From NCBI GenBank assembly GCA_964406505.1, contig CAYORX010000003.1:1-64000 (forward strand): 64,000 nt of DNA, given 5' to 3'. Position numbers and translations under genes: made by a program. Positions 8,917-16,715 of this stretch are shown piece after piece. The first letter of the stretch is position 1, and every line of letters begins with the position of its first letter. A model generated the notes under the pieces. It searched no databases and had not been told where the DNA came from. It saw only the letters and a program-made list of their open reading frames with translations. This DNA is from DTU015 sp964406505. GTDB lineage: Bacteria; Bacillota; Sulfobacillia; Fermentithermobacillales; Fermentithermobacillaceae.

Positions 8917-9528
8917 TTAGTGATAAGTACGAACTACTCCGATCACCTTGCCGAGTATTCGAACGTTTTTAGAAATAATAGGTTTCAACTCCGGATTCTC
9001 CGGTTGTAAACGAATGGAGTGTTTCTCTTTATAAAAAGTCTTTACGGTTGCTTCATCTTCTAACAATGCCACCACAATATCACCGTTGTCAGCGGTATCT
9101 TGCTGTCTTACTAACACTAAATCTCCTTCAAATATCCCAACATCTACCATGCTATTTCCTTCTACTTGCAACATAAAAGCATTCTTAGTTTTGACGAATG
9201 TGTAAGGTAAGGGTATATACTCTTCTATATTCTCTACTGCAAGCACGGGTGTTCCTGCTCGCACTGTTCCAACCATTGGTACCATTACGGTGGAAGCAGG
9301 CTGGCTAGGCTTTTTACGATCCACCACAGTGAAGGCTCGCGATTTTTGAGCTGTTCTTAGCAAATAACCTTTACGTTCAAGGGTTTTTAAGTGACTATGC
9401 ACGGTAGCGGTGGATTTAAGACCCAGTTTTTTCCCCAGTTCTCTTACAGACGGGGGATAACCGGTCTCGCGAATATATTGCTGTATAGTATTAAGCACGT
9501 TAGCTTGTTGAATTGTTAATTGTTCCAT
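8917..9528 (-). CDS. lexA: SOS repressor LexA
   Basis: LexA represses the SOS regulon and cleaves itself when RecA filaments form. The 203 residues have an N-terminal winged helix (PPSVRELGKKLGLKSTATVHSHL) and a C-terminal S24 peptidase fold. The scissile Ala91-Gly92 lies in TVRAGTPV, the catalytic Ser126 in GNSMVDVG and the general base Lys163 in DEATVKTF. The GNSM box differs slightly from the common GDSM. The ATG at 9528 follows GAGGAAAG. The gene is divergent from the LysM gene, and the 206-base intergenic region carries a candidate LexA operator (9604-9617). Confidence 0.97.
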   Translation of the reverse strand: MEQLTIQQANVLNTIQQYIRETGYPPSVRELGKKLGLKSTATVHSHLKTLERKGYLLRTAQKSRAFTVVDRKKPSQPASTVMVPMVGTVRAGTPVLAVENIEEYIPLPYTFVKTKNAFMLQVEGNSMVDVGIFEGDLVLVRQQDTADNGDIVVALLEDEATVKTFYKEKHSIRLQPENPELKPIISKNVRILGKVIGVVRTYH

Positions 9529-9603
9529 ATCATCTTTCCTCTTAAATTAAATGTGAGAAATATCTTGTCTAATAAAGAGTTTATCATCAACTTTCTATCT
9601 AAG

Positions 9604-9617
9604 CAAACGTTAGTTTG
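9604..9617. promoter_or_regulatory. candidate LexA operator
   Basis: CAAAC-GTTA-GTTTG is a 14-base inverted repeat with perfect 5-base arms. It resembles the Gram-positive SOS box CGAAC-N4-GTTCG, with one symmetric change in each arm (G to A, C to T). It lies 76 bases upstream of the lexA start. On the - strand it overlaps a possible -35 (TTGCTT, then 17 bases, then TAAACT), a position expected for autorepression. LexA genes commonly repress themselves. The central four bases do not fit the Bacillus consensus. Confidence 0.55.
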
Positions 9618-9649
9618 GTATTTCGTCGATATATTTTTATTTTTCACGT

Positions 9650-9678
9650 AACCAAAATCGATGCAAACACATAGGCTG
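9650..9678 (+). promoter_or_regulatory. possible sigma-K-type promoter of the LysM gene
   Basis: AACC, a 16-base spacer and CATAGGCTG resemble the sigma-K pattern (mACm, 16 bases, CATAnnnTA) with one mismatch in the last base. The -10 ends 56 bases before the LysM gene's ATG. A late mother-cell promoter would suit a coat-type LysM protein, but such short patterns also arise by chance. Confidence 0.3.
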
Positions 9679-9734
9679 AAAAGGAGAGCGTCATCATATT
9701 TTATCCCTATGGATCGAGGGGGGGAAGAAGAGAG

Positions 9735-10634
9735 ATGAGTGAGAGCACCCTTCGTGATGCTTGTAATTTTATCTGGACAACCGAAAAACAAATGGCTCCG
9801 ATTGTGGAAAAATGTCTTGACTATTCAAGCGGACACGATTGTTTTGAAGAAGCAGATCAAATGATGATATTACACAAAGACGTGATTAAGGACTGCAGTG
9901 AATTGTTTACAACTATGAATATTGAGGTCGCAACTTCAGTTGCTTCTGTAGCCATGCCTGGTGATTTTGCATCTTGCATTACTATGATTCACGCACATTT
10001 TACAAAAGTAATTGATAAAGGATACATCGTTATCGATTCGCATGTAACGGATTCTGTACAAAGATCTGTGTTCGAAAGGGTAACTAAACGCAAAAAACAG
10101 CAAATAGGGCACCTTCGTAAGATGGCCGAAAAATGTAAAATTGACTTTGAAGGGTATGAAACAACCTGGCCACCGGTAACTTCGCCCGAACGGCCGCCAC
10201 ATCGACCACCGGCAAAAAGGACAGAATATATAGTTCAGCCAGGTGACACTATGTATAGTATAGCTCAAAGATTTGGCGTATCATTAGAAGCCCTAATACG
10301 GGCTAATCCACAAGTGAGAAACCCTAATATGATTGTGGTAGGAGAAATCATTATTGTGCCTGACGGAATTCACCCAACCCCACCGCACAGGCCACCGCAT
10401 AGACCACCGCACAGGCCACCGCATGATCCGCCACATATACCGCCATACGGCTCACCGCATACACCTGGGCGTAAATATGTGGTAAGACCTGGTGATACAA
10501 TGTTTATTATTGCACAACGATTTGCTATAGGCTTAACTGAATTGATTGCGTTTAACCCTCAAATCCCGGACCCAAATGTTTTGGTTCCCGGTCAAGTGGT
10601 TTTGATACCCACGCGAGGTGGAGCACTCGGATAA
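9735..10634 (+). CDS. LysM protein with His/Pro-rich linkers, probable spore coat or envelope protein
   Basis: A 299-residue protein without a signal peptide. Residues 1 to about 145 form a helical domain I do not recognise. A Pro/His linker follows (ERPPHRPPAKR), then LysM 1 (YIVQPGDTMYSIAQRFGVS). A second linker is made of PPHR units, and LysM 2 ends the protein (YVVRPGDTMFIIAQRFAIG). LysM domains bind N-acetylglucosamine polymers such as peptidoglycan. The lack of a secretion signal together with LysM domains recalls spore proteins assembled from the mother cell, such as SafA. The dense His residues could bind metal. Start ATG at 9735 follows a purine-rich GGAGGGGGGGAAGAAG. It is convergent with the NlpC gene. 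The coat role is inferred. Confidence 0.8.
   Translation: MSESTLRDACNFIWTTEKQMAPIVEKCLDYSSGHDCFEEADQMMILHKDVIKDCSELFTTMNIEVATSVASVAMPGDFASCITMIHAHFTKVIDKGYIVIDSHVTDSVQRSVFERVTKRKKQQIGHLRKMAEKCKIDFEGYETTWPPVTSPERPPHRPPAKRTEYIVQPGDTMYSIAQRFGVSLEALIRANPQVRNPNMIVVGEIIIVPDGIHPTPPHRPPHRPPHRPPHDPPHIPPYGSPHTPGRKYVVRPGDTMFIIAQRFAIGLTELIAFNPQIPDPNVLVPGQVVLIPTRGGALG
10379..10455 (+). repeat. 12-bp tandem repeats encoding PPHR units
   Basis: About four copies of a 12-base unit close to CCACCGCACAGG, followed by more diverged units (CCGCCACATATA and similar), encode Pro-Pro-His-Arg and related tetrapeptides in the linker between the two LysM domains. The unit keeps the reading frame. Copy number is likely to vary between strains. 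Confidence 0.8.
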
Positions 10635-10646
10635 GGTTCAAAGCAT

Positions 10647-10682
10647 AAGGCGGTATTTATCGTAAGATAAGGATACCGCCTT
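10647..10682. terminator. hairpin shared by two convergent genes
   Basis: AAGGCGGTAT pairs with ATACCGCCTT (10 bp). The loop itself forms TTATC-GTAA-GATAA, leaving a two-base GG bulge. It lies between the stops of the LysM gene (+) and the NlpC gene (-) and could act in both directions. The T-runs on either side are weak. Confidence 0.65.
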
Positions 10683-10688
10683 TGGCGT

Positions 10689-11936
10689 TTACTTGATTAT
10701 ACGGCGTCCTAGAAGGTATTTTTCTGCAAGGGAAGAGGAGTAATCCGGATGTGCAGGATCAAAACTGTTGATCGCGACTCCCTGGCTACCTGAATGAATA
10801 TACCGGTTTTGTCCCATGTAGATACCTACGTGGGAAGGTCCGGGCGCGTAAGTTTCGAAAAACACCAAATCACCCGGTTCTAAATCATCTCTAGAGCTTA
10901 CAGGTTCCCCCTGAACAAATTGCATGTGGGCGTCACGCCTTATAGAATAGCCGTTCATTTTCATGCAAAACTGGGTAAAACCTGAGCAATCAAACCCGTA
11001 CGAGGTACATCCTCCCCATAAGTAGGGGAGGCCGATGTATTGTTTTGCAGTTTCGATTACATCGGTCGCAGGATATTTGACTGCGAAGACGTGTTCTAAG
11101 TTCGGAAAGATGTCAATGCTTTCAGCATTAACGAATACGCTTTCTCCGATTGGAGTATTAAGTTCGGCCCAATTTTCATCAACTGAAATTACCGGAAGTG
11201 TAGAGCCTTGTACTAACCATTTTTCGAAAACCATTTCGCCATTCGGTGCATCTAGGGCCTTGGCCATTTTAACAGTAACTAAGGCAACTTTGTTGTGCCA
11301 AAAATTGTCTAAAGATTGGGAATCGAAAACGGTGATCTGTTCTGGGGAAACCCAACCAAGATACTTATCTTTCATTCGAACTAGATACCAATCATCTTTG
11401 AAAGTTAAAACAGACAAAACATCACCCATTCTTGCTTGGGTAACGGTATTATCACCTTCGGAAAGGCCGGGAGATGATCCCAAATTGATGACCGGTTCAT
11501 TGACGACTGCCCATATTTTGTCGCCGAATTCTGCTAGGGGGTACATGGTAACTTCATCAAGTACTTCTAAATCGTCTGCGATGCAAGCCAACGCGTTAAG
11601 TATACTGGTTTTTAATCGTTCTTCTGTTGTTTGTCCCATCAAGGAAACCTTTCCGTTCTTTACTGCCACGTCAAAATTAAGAACAGATTCTCTGTCAGAT
11701 AACTGTGATGATTTTATATATTCTTCTACAGTAAAAAGCGCTTTATCTAATAGTTTTTCATCGGATAAAGCAACTGGTTTCGCAACGGCTTCGTTGGGTG
11801 CTTTCTCTAAGGAATAATTTACATTGTCGGTATCGGTAGTCGGTTCTTTGGCATGAAGACAACCAGAAAGACAAGCCGCTAAAAGAACGAGCGATATAAT
11901 AAGTTTCATTTTTTTAAAGTGACAGTCCAAGTACAA
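10689..11936 (-). CDS. NlpC/P60 lipoprotein with SH3 domains (cell wall hydrolase)
   Basis: A 415-residue predicted D,L-endopeptidase of the NlpC/P60 family that cuts peptidoglycan stem peptides. The N-terminus is a lipoprotein signal, with hydrophobic LIISLVLLAACLSGC and lipid-anchor Cys26. Then come a BON-like segment (about 60-130), two SH3b-like segments (about 150-290), and the catalytic domain with Cys317 (FDCSGF), His369 (SHVGIY) and His381 (YIHSG). TTG at 11936 has AGGAG at good spacing. An ATG at 11909 would start closer to the hydrophobic core but lacks a ribosome binding site. The gene lies alone between a convergent neighbour and a 420-base gap. Confidence 0.9.
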   Translation of the reverse strand: MYLDCHFKKMKLIISLVLLAACLSGCLHAKEPTTDTDNVNYSLEKAPNEAVAKPVALSDEKLLDKALFTVEEYIKSSQLSDRESVLNFDVAVKNGKVSLMGQTTEERLKTSILNALACIADDLEVLDEVTMYPLAEFGDKIWAVVNEPVINLGSSPGLSEGDNTVTQARMGDVLSVLTFKDDWYLVRMKDKYLGWVSPEQITVFDSQSLDNFWHNKVALVTVKMAKALDAPNGEMVFEKWLVQGSTLPVISVDENWAELNTPIGESVFVNAESIDIFPNLEHVFAVKYPATDVIETAKQYIGLPYLWGGCTSYGFDCSGFTQFCMKMNGYSIRRDAHMQFVQGEPVSSRDDLEPGDLVFFETYAPGPSHVGIYMGQNRYIHSGSQGVAINSFDPAHPDYSSSLAEKYLLGRRIIK

Positions 11937-12355
<419 letters not shown>

Positions 12356-13027
12356 TTACTTACCATTCCTAGCCCTAGACCATTTACGAGGATCAGACAA
12401 GAAACTTCTTATTTCATTGGATTCAGATTTACTAAAGTAACCCAAATCTTCTCCAACATTGACGATGGTCGGCCAGTCTGTGAGCCAAGATACTTTGACA
12501 TCAATTGGTGCTAGGATTCTTTCATATTCTTCGTACAACGCATAAGAAGCTAAAGTGAACACGTGATTTATTTTTAAGCTAGCTTTTCTGAGCCCTTCAA
12601 CGAAGTTTACCTTGCTACCGCCATCGAAAATCAGATCTTCGATTAAGACTACACGAGTTCCTGCGATACAATTTCCTTCTACCATCGCATCTTTACCAAA
12701 GCCTTTTGGTTTTTTCCGTACATAGAGCATAGGCAGTTTCATTTGCCAACTAAGAAATGCCGCGTATGGAATACCGGCGGTTTCACCACCGGCTATAGCG
12801 TCAACAGGTTCGTCTAGAGTATGTTCAATTAGCTGTTGCATGAAGGTCATGGTTTTTTCTCTTTGTGGTACAAACGAAATTAGTCTTCGGCAGTCTATAT
12901 ATACAGGACTTTTCGTTCCAGAAGTTAGCGTGAAAGGTTGTCCAGGCCTGGCCCCAACGGCTTCGATATCGATGAGTATTTTTGCGGTTTCCTTAGCTAT
13001 AAACTTTTTATTTAAATTAGTAACCAT
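12356..13027 (-). CDS. pyrE: orotate phosphoribosyltransferase, alphaproteobacterial-type
   Basis: PyrE joins orotate to PRPP to make OMP in pyrimidine synthesis. The 223 residues show SPVYIDCRRLIS, AGGETAGIPYAAFLS, YVRKKPKGFGK and the PRPP loop VVLIEDLIFDGGSK. In Bacillus-type PyrE the PRPP loop reads VEDVITTGGS. The DGGSK loop, KKPKGFG and a C-terminal tail ending in DPRKWSRA recall the PyrE form found in many Alphaproteobacteria. Start ATG follows GAAAGGAG. The first 16 bases overlap the 3' end of rluD, so it appears to be the last gene of lspA-rluD-pyrE. No other pyr gene is nearby. Confidence 0.92.
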   Translation of the reverse strand: MVTNLNKKFIAKETAKILIDIEAVGARPGQPFTLTSGTKSPVYIDCRRLISFVPQREKTMTFMQQLIEHTLDEPVDAIAGGETAGIPYAAFLSWQMKLPMLYVRKKPKGFGKDAMVEGNCIAGTRVVLIEDLIFDGGSKVNFVEGLRKASLKINHVFTLASYALYEEYERILAPIDVKVSWLTDWPTIVNVGEDLGYFSKSESNEIRSFLSDPRKWSRARNGK

Positions 13028-14049
13028 GGTGGTAACTCCTTTCGATACTTATTTTTCAAACTCATCAAAGTTTGGGCAAAATCTATAGGCAGTGGTGCTT
13101 TAAACTCACAGTAGTTTTCAACATTACCGGTTTTGCTTTTTAGATATAAACCAAGTTTAAACGCATGTAATGCTTGCCCTGTTAACTTTAATTTATTCCT
13201 GTTTTTCCCATATACTGAATCTCCTACTATTGGATGGCCTATGTACGACAAGTGTACCCGCAATTGATGCGTACGCCCCGTATGTAGCTGAGCGAGTATC
13301 AAAGTATAAGCGGATCCAAATAGCGAAACCACTTGCCAATGAGTTATAGCCTTTCTTACTTTGTATTGAGGCGGAACGTCAATTCCGGGACGCAGGGCGG
13401 CCATGCGTTTACGATTTACCGGATGTCTTCCGATAGGTATCTCTATTGTTCCTTCTTTTTTTCCGAAGCGGCCCTTGCACAATGCTAGATACTCTCTTTT
13501 TGCCTTCCTAGCTTTTATTTGGTTTTTTAGATGCTCTAGTATTTTTTCGTTCTTAGCAACTACAAGTAACCCCGTTGTATCTTTATCTAGCCTGTGAACA
13601 ATCCCCGGGCGAGTTTTTTCACCAACCTTCTCTATTTGAGGCCACCGACCAAGAAGTGCGTTTACCAAAGTACCGCTGTTATGTCCGGCTGCAGGATGTA
13701 TCACCATGCCTCTAGGTTTATTTATTAAAATTATATCCTCGTTTTCATATATGACGTCCAAAGTGATGTTTTCAGGCTGTAAATGCATTTTTTGTTTAGG
13801 AGGTATGTTGATTACGATAAGATCATCAGTGCTAACCTTTGTAGAAGGCTTGTTTACGATATGGCCGTTTACTGTGACTTTTTCTTGTTTAATGAGTTGC
13901 TGAACCCGAGATCTAGAAATATTTGGTTGTGCTTGATTTGCAATGTAAGTATCGAGCCTATTCTTTTGTTCATTACTTTTTACAGTTAGATATATAACGT
14001 TTTGATTTATATCCAAAGCGAATCTGTTCTCCCCTACTGCCTCAATCAA
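13012..14049 (-). CDS. rluD: 23S rRNA pseudouridine synthase, RluD family
   Basis: Pseudouridine synthase of the RluA/RluD family, 345 residues. An N-terminal S4 RNA-binding domain (NRLDTYIANQ...SRSRVQQLIKQEKVTVNG) precedes the catalytic domain with the catalytic Asp in HRLDKDTTGLLVVAKN and a C-terminal HQLRVHLSYIGHPIVGD. The frame opens with TTG at 14049, which overlaps the lspA stop by 8 bases but has no clear ribosome binding site. An in-frame TTG at 14016 follows GGGGAG by 12 bases and is equally possible. Position after lspA matches the B. subtilis lspA-rluD order. Confidence 0.93.
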   Translation of the reverse strand: MIEAVGENRFALDINQNVIYLTVKSNEQKNRLDTYIANQAQPNISRSRVQQLIKQEKVTVNGHIVNKPSTKVSTDDLIVINIPPKQKMHLQPENITLDVIYENEDIILINKPRGMVIHPAAGHNSGTLVNALLGRWPQIEKVGEKTRPGIVHRLDKDTTGLLVVAKNEKILEHLKNQIKARKAKREYLALCKGRFGKKEGTIEIPIGRHPVNRKRMAALRPGIDVPPQYKVRKAITHWQVVSLFGSAYTLILAQLHTGRTHQLRVHLSYIGHPIVGDSVYGKNRNKLKLTGQALHAFKLGLYLKSKTGNVENYCEFKAPLPIDFAQTLMSLKNKYRKELPPWLLI

Positions 14050-14515
14050 TTATTTGAAAGTTTTCAAACAGCATAAGCGCGATCATTAAACTGCCTATTA
14101 CAATTGCGCTATCGGCGATGTTAAATACCGCAGGAAAATATTTTACGTAGATAAAGTCTGTTACCGTTGTTTGACATATCCTATCTACAACGTTTCCCAG
14201 AGCCCCCCCTGCAACCAGTCCAAAAGCTATCACCGCAGCATCACTAGTTAGATACAGTTTGTGGTGTAGAAAAATGGCTAATACTATACTTACGATACTC
14301 GTGCAGATAAGCAACCATCGTGCATGAGGCATAATTCCAAAAGCTGCTCCAGGATTTTCTTTATATACGATTTGAATCCATTGACCTATTACCGGTAAGC
14401 TTTGACCAACTGAAAATCTATTTCTTATATAGTATTTGCTAAACTGATCCAACGTAAATACTGTCATAAATGAAAACCAAAACATTAGTGTATGCAACCT
14501 ACTTTCAGCAGCCAT
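14042..14515 (-). CDS. lspA: lipoprotein signal peptidase (SPase II)
   Basis: LspA removes signal peptides from diacylglyceryl-modified prolipoproteins in the membrane. The 157 residues form four membrane helices. Both catalytic Asp motifs are present, GNVVDR (about residue 111) and FNIADS (about 134), and the N-terminal DQFSKYYI and central ENPGAAFG are typical. Its substrates include the NlpC/P60 lipoprotein encoded nearby. The gene lies upstream of rluD and pyrE and overlaps rluD. Confidence 0.97.
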   Translation of the reverse strand: MAAESRLHTLMFWFSFMTVFTLDQFSKYYIRNRFSVGQSLPVIGQWIQIVYKENPGAAFGIMPHARWLLICTSIVSIVLAIFLHHKLYLTSDAAVIAFGLVAGGALGNVVDRICQTTVTDFIYVKYFPAVFNIADSAIVIGSLMIALMLFENFQIID

Positions 14516-14617
14516 GATAATGTAAATTATTTCGATGTAAATTTAGTCTGTTTACAGCATACAAAGACCAAACATTCAAAGCAAGGGGCTGCTGATTTTA
14601 GTGTAAAAAAACTAGCA

Positions 14618-15109
14618 TTACCTATCAGTTAATGGCGGTTCTTCGCCGGGTTCTTTTTGAAATGCACTGTCGGGAACGTCTTGAGAAAACACCATTTCTT
14701 CTACTGGCCTTCTAGTTTGCGGTAATACTTCCTGCTGTTTCTGGCATGAAGCACATAATTCAACTTCAGGTATGGCCCTGAGTCTTTCAATTGGGATTGG
14801 TTGTTTACATTTTAAACAAAAACCATACTTGTTCATTTTAATTCTATTTAGTGCATCACGCATTTTTGCTATTTTTATCTCAATCCCATCTTTCAAACCT
14901 AGATCTTTACCTCTTTCGAAAGTCTCCGAACCTAAATCTCCTGGATGTTGATCGTAAGAAGAATCAATACCTAATAGATCTTTTTGATCCATAGAAAACG
15001 ATTTTTCTTTGATTGATCGTAATCCATTTTTCAATTCTTTTAGTTCTGTAATAAGCTTTTTTTCAAATTCTGAGACATCTAATTTGTGTTTTCCATCAGT
15101 TTTATTCAT
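14618..15109 (-). CDS. TraR/DksA-type zinc finger protein (YteA-like)
   Basis: A 163-residue protein with an N-terminal coiled-coil-like half (EFEKKLITELKELKNGL...) and a C4 zinc finger (CLKCKQPIPIERLRAIPEVELCASC). The linking segment (DLGSETFERGKDLGLKDGIEIKI) is typical of the YteA-type Firmicutes branch of the TraR/DksA family, which often stays close to lspA. DksA proteins act on RNA polymerase, but this branch lacks a proven function; the B. subtilis member is linked to sporulation. It is probably transcribed with lspA. Confidence 0.88.
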   Translation of the reverse strand: MNKTDGKHKLDVSEFEKKLITELKELKNGLRSIKEKSFSMDQKDLLGIDSSYDQHPGDLGSETFERGKDLGLKDGIEIKIAKMRDALNRIKMNKYGFCLKCKQPIPIERLRAIPEVELCASCQKQQEVLPQTRRPVEEMVFSQDVPDSAFQKEPGEEPPLTDR

Positions 15110-15141
15110 TTACACCATCCTGTAAAAGAAAAATTTATTGA

Positions 15142-15441
15142 TTAAGGTCTAGTTTTTAAATATTGCTGAATTATCCACACCAGTTCGCCTATGAAATTTC
15201 CTATGATTGGAAGATTTAATACGAAACTTCGAGTTAATACATAGATTAATAAGGAACCTAGCAGCGTAAACCCAACAGCTAGCCCTACGCCCCTGAAAAG
15301 CCCGCTAATCAGATTTAGATATGCTAAACGCCACGGATGATTCAGCAATTCTACATATTCCGCAATTTTAGATCTTTCCAAGGAATCGGATATTTGTTCT
15401 AGTGTTTTCCGTAAGACTCTTTCATTATGCTTTGCTTTCAC
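15142..15441 (-). CDS. DUF5665 membrane protein
   Basis: A 99-residue membrane protein. The N-terminal 30 residues are charged, followed by the conserved block NHPWRLAYLNLISGLFRG and two hydrophobic segments (GLAVGFTLLGSLLIYVL and VLNLPIIGNFIGELVWI). This pattern fits DUF5665, a family of unknown function in spore-forming Clostridia. The GTG start overlaps the stop of the upstream ATPase gene by 4 bases (GTGA), so the two are translationally coupled and may work together. Confidence 0.83.
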   Translation of the reverse strand: MKAKHNERVLRKTLEQISDSLERSKIAEYVELLNHPWRLAYLNLISGLFRGVGLAVGFTLLGSLLIYVLTRSFVLNLPIIGNFIGELVWIIQQYLKTRP

Positions 15442-16601
15442 ATGACGTCCCCTTCTCCATACCCAAATCCCAGTCCCCCGTTAGTTTTAGCTATAACGTC
15501 TATTTCGCCCGCATAAACAAGTATCCGCTTAACTATATTTTTGCGCAGTCTTTCGATTCCCTCAAAATCCATGTTGGGAGCATAAAATTTTTCCAAGGCG
15601 TCATGATACTGTTTTGCCTGGCCTATATAGTAAATGCCTGATTTAAAAAGGCTTTCGAACTGTTCCCGCGCTCTAACTATATACGGATAGTGAGATTCGA
15701 TTACGCTGTCGTTTAAGCAACTATTCATATCTATTATTGTGTCATTTGTACTTGGAGTATAAGTATGGGGTTCAATTGATTTGGTTAACGCAAGGTCCAA
15801 TTTGGGTACCACTACATGTTCCACTTTGTCGGGATGCAATGGACAAAAATAAGTTTCTACATAAAATCCCCGTGTAAGGGCTGCTTGTGCCACTTTGTTA
15901 AGCAAAACGGATTTTCCTGTACCTGGATGACCGGAGATTACATAGCGGTTTTTATAAGGAGATACTATGGTGTTAAGATAATTTACCATGCCGTCAGGAG
16001 TTATAGCACTGGCAAAAAGTTTCCGCTGTATGCCGGGATTGGATCCTACTTCTAGGTGGCTTAGGTTTTCATCGATAATCTTTTGGACAAAAACATTTGC
16101 CTTGCCGAAATTCATAGCTTCTATATAGACTGATTCCCAGTCTTCATATACGATTTGGGCGGCTTTTAAAAATCGGTAAGCGCGTCGGAAAACCGATTCA
16201 GCACCCTTTTGTGCTAGCAAGATCGATTGTTTATTGGCCCTTACCGATTCTTCATCCCAAAATTCACCAAGCCAAATGATTTCGTCTACTGCACCAGGTA
16301 CTTTAGGATCAACTACATGGGGCCATGTGCCATCTAACATTCCTACGCCTATTTCTGGAAACACCACACCGTCAATAGAGCTGTTGTCTGACGAGCAGTG
16401 ATGGATTTCTACGTCATATCCCCTACAAACCATGTCTTTGGCTATGGCGGTCATAAAAGTTGACTTTCCAACGCCCGGCCCCCCTTTGATCACGAAAACC
16501 CTGTTTGCATCTTTGGGCACCATATAGTCATAATAAGAAAAAAATCCATCTGGAGTATTGTTTCCCGGAAATACACGTTTGATGTAGCCCTTGGTTTTCA
16601 A
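15438..16601 (-). CDS. internally duplicated two-P-loop ATPase (PRK06851 family)
   Basis: A 387-residue protein built from two similar halves, each with a Walker A motif: GGPGVGKST (about residue 40) and GHPGTGKSV (about 228). Each half also has a TPDG motif before the P-loop and an RGY-VE or RGF-VE motif after it. The second half repeats the order of the first (P-loop, RG-VE strand, Cys-rich turn, VVFP or VVVP strand). The family is widespread in spore-forming Clostridia and has no assigned function. The TTG start follows a strong GGAGGGAGGGG. It is coupled to the DUF5665 gene by a 4-base overlap and is divergent from the DUF1461 gene. Confidence 0.85.
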   Translation of the reverse strand: MKTKGYIKRVFPGNNTPDGFFSYYDYMVPKDANRVFVIKGGPGVGKSTFMTAIAKDMVCRGYDVEIHHCSSDNSSIDGVVFPEIGVGMLDGTWPHVVDPKVPGAVDEIIWLGEFWDEESVRANKQSILLAQKGAESVFRRAYRFLKAAQIVYEDWESVYIEAMNFGKANVFVQKIIDENLSHLEVGSNPGIQRKLFASAITPDGMVNYLNTIVSPYKNRYVISGHPGTGKSVLLNKVAQAALTRGFYVETYFCPLHPDKVEHVVVPKLDLALTKSIEPHTYTPSTNDTIIDMNSCLNDSVIESHYPYIVRAREQFESLFKSGIYYIGQAKQYHDALEKFYAPNMDFEGIERLRKNIVKRILVYAGEIDVIAKTNGGLGFGYGEGDVM

Positions 16602-16651
16602 GGACCACCCCTCCCTCCTAAATGCTATACTTTAAAAGACGGAAACCTTAT

Positions 16652-16680
16652 TTGCGTCTCTTAGGCATACTATGTAAAAT
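16652..16680 (+). promoter_or_regulatory. candidate vegetative promoter of the DUF1461 gene
   Basis: TTGCGT, a 17-base spacer and TAAAAT fit a sigma-A promoter, with four of six bases matching in the -35 and five of six in the -10. The -10 ends 35 bases before the ATG at 16716. It lies in the divergent region shared with the two-P-loop ATPase gene. Confidence 0.5.
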
Positions 16681-16715
16681 TAACCGGTTAAGTGTCGCGT
16701 GCAAGGGTGAACAAT

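Noticed and set aside
10379..10455. CRISPR-like repeat array
   Set aside because: The repeats are 12 bases, have no spacers and are in frame with a protein linker.
11035..11817. A 260-codon open frame on + opposite the NlpC/P60 gene
   Set aside because: Ser/Thr-rich antisense shadow of a gene with clear domains and catalytic residues on the other strand.
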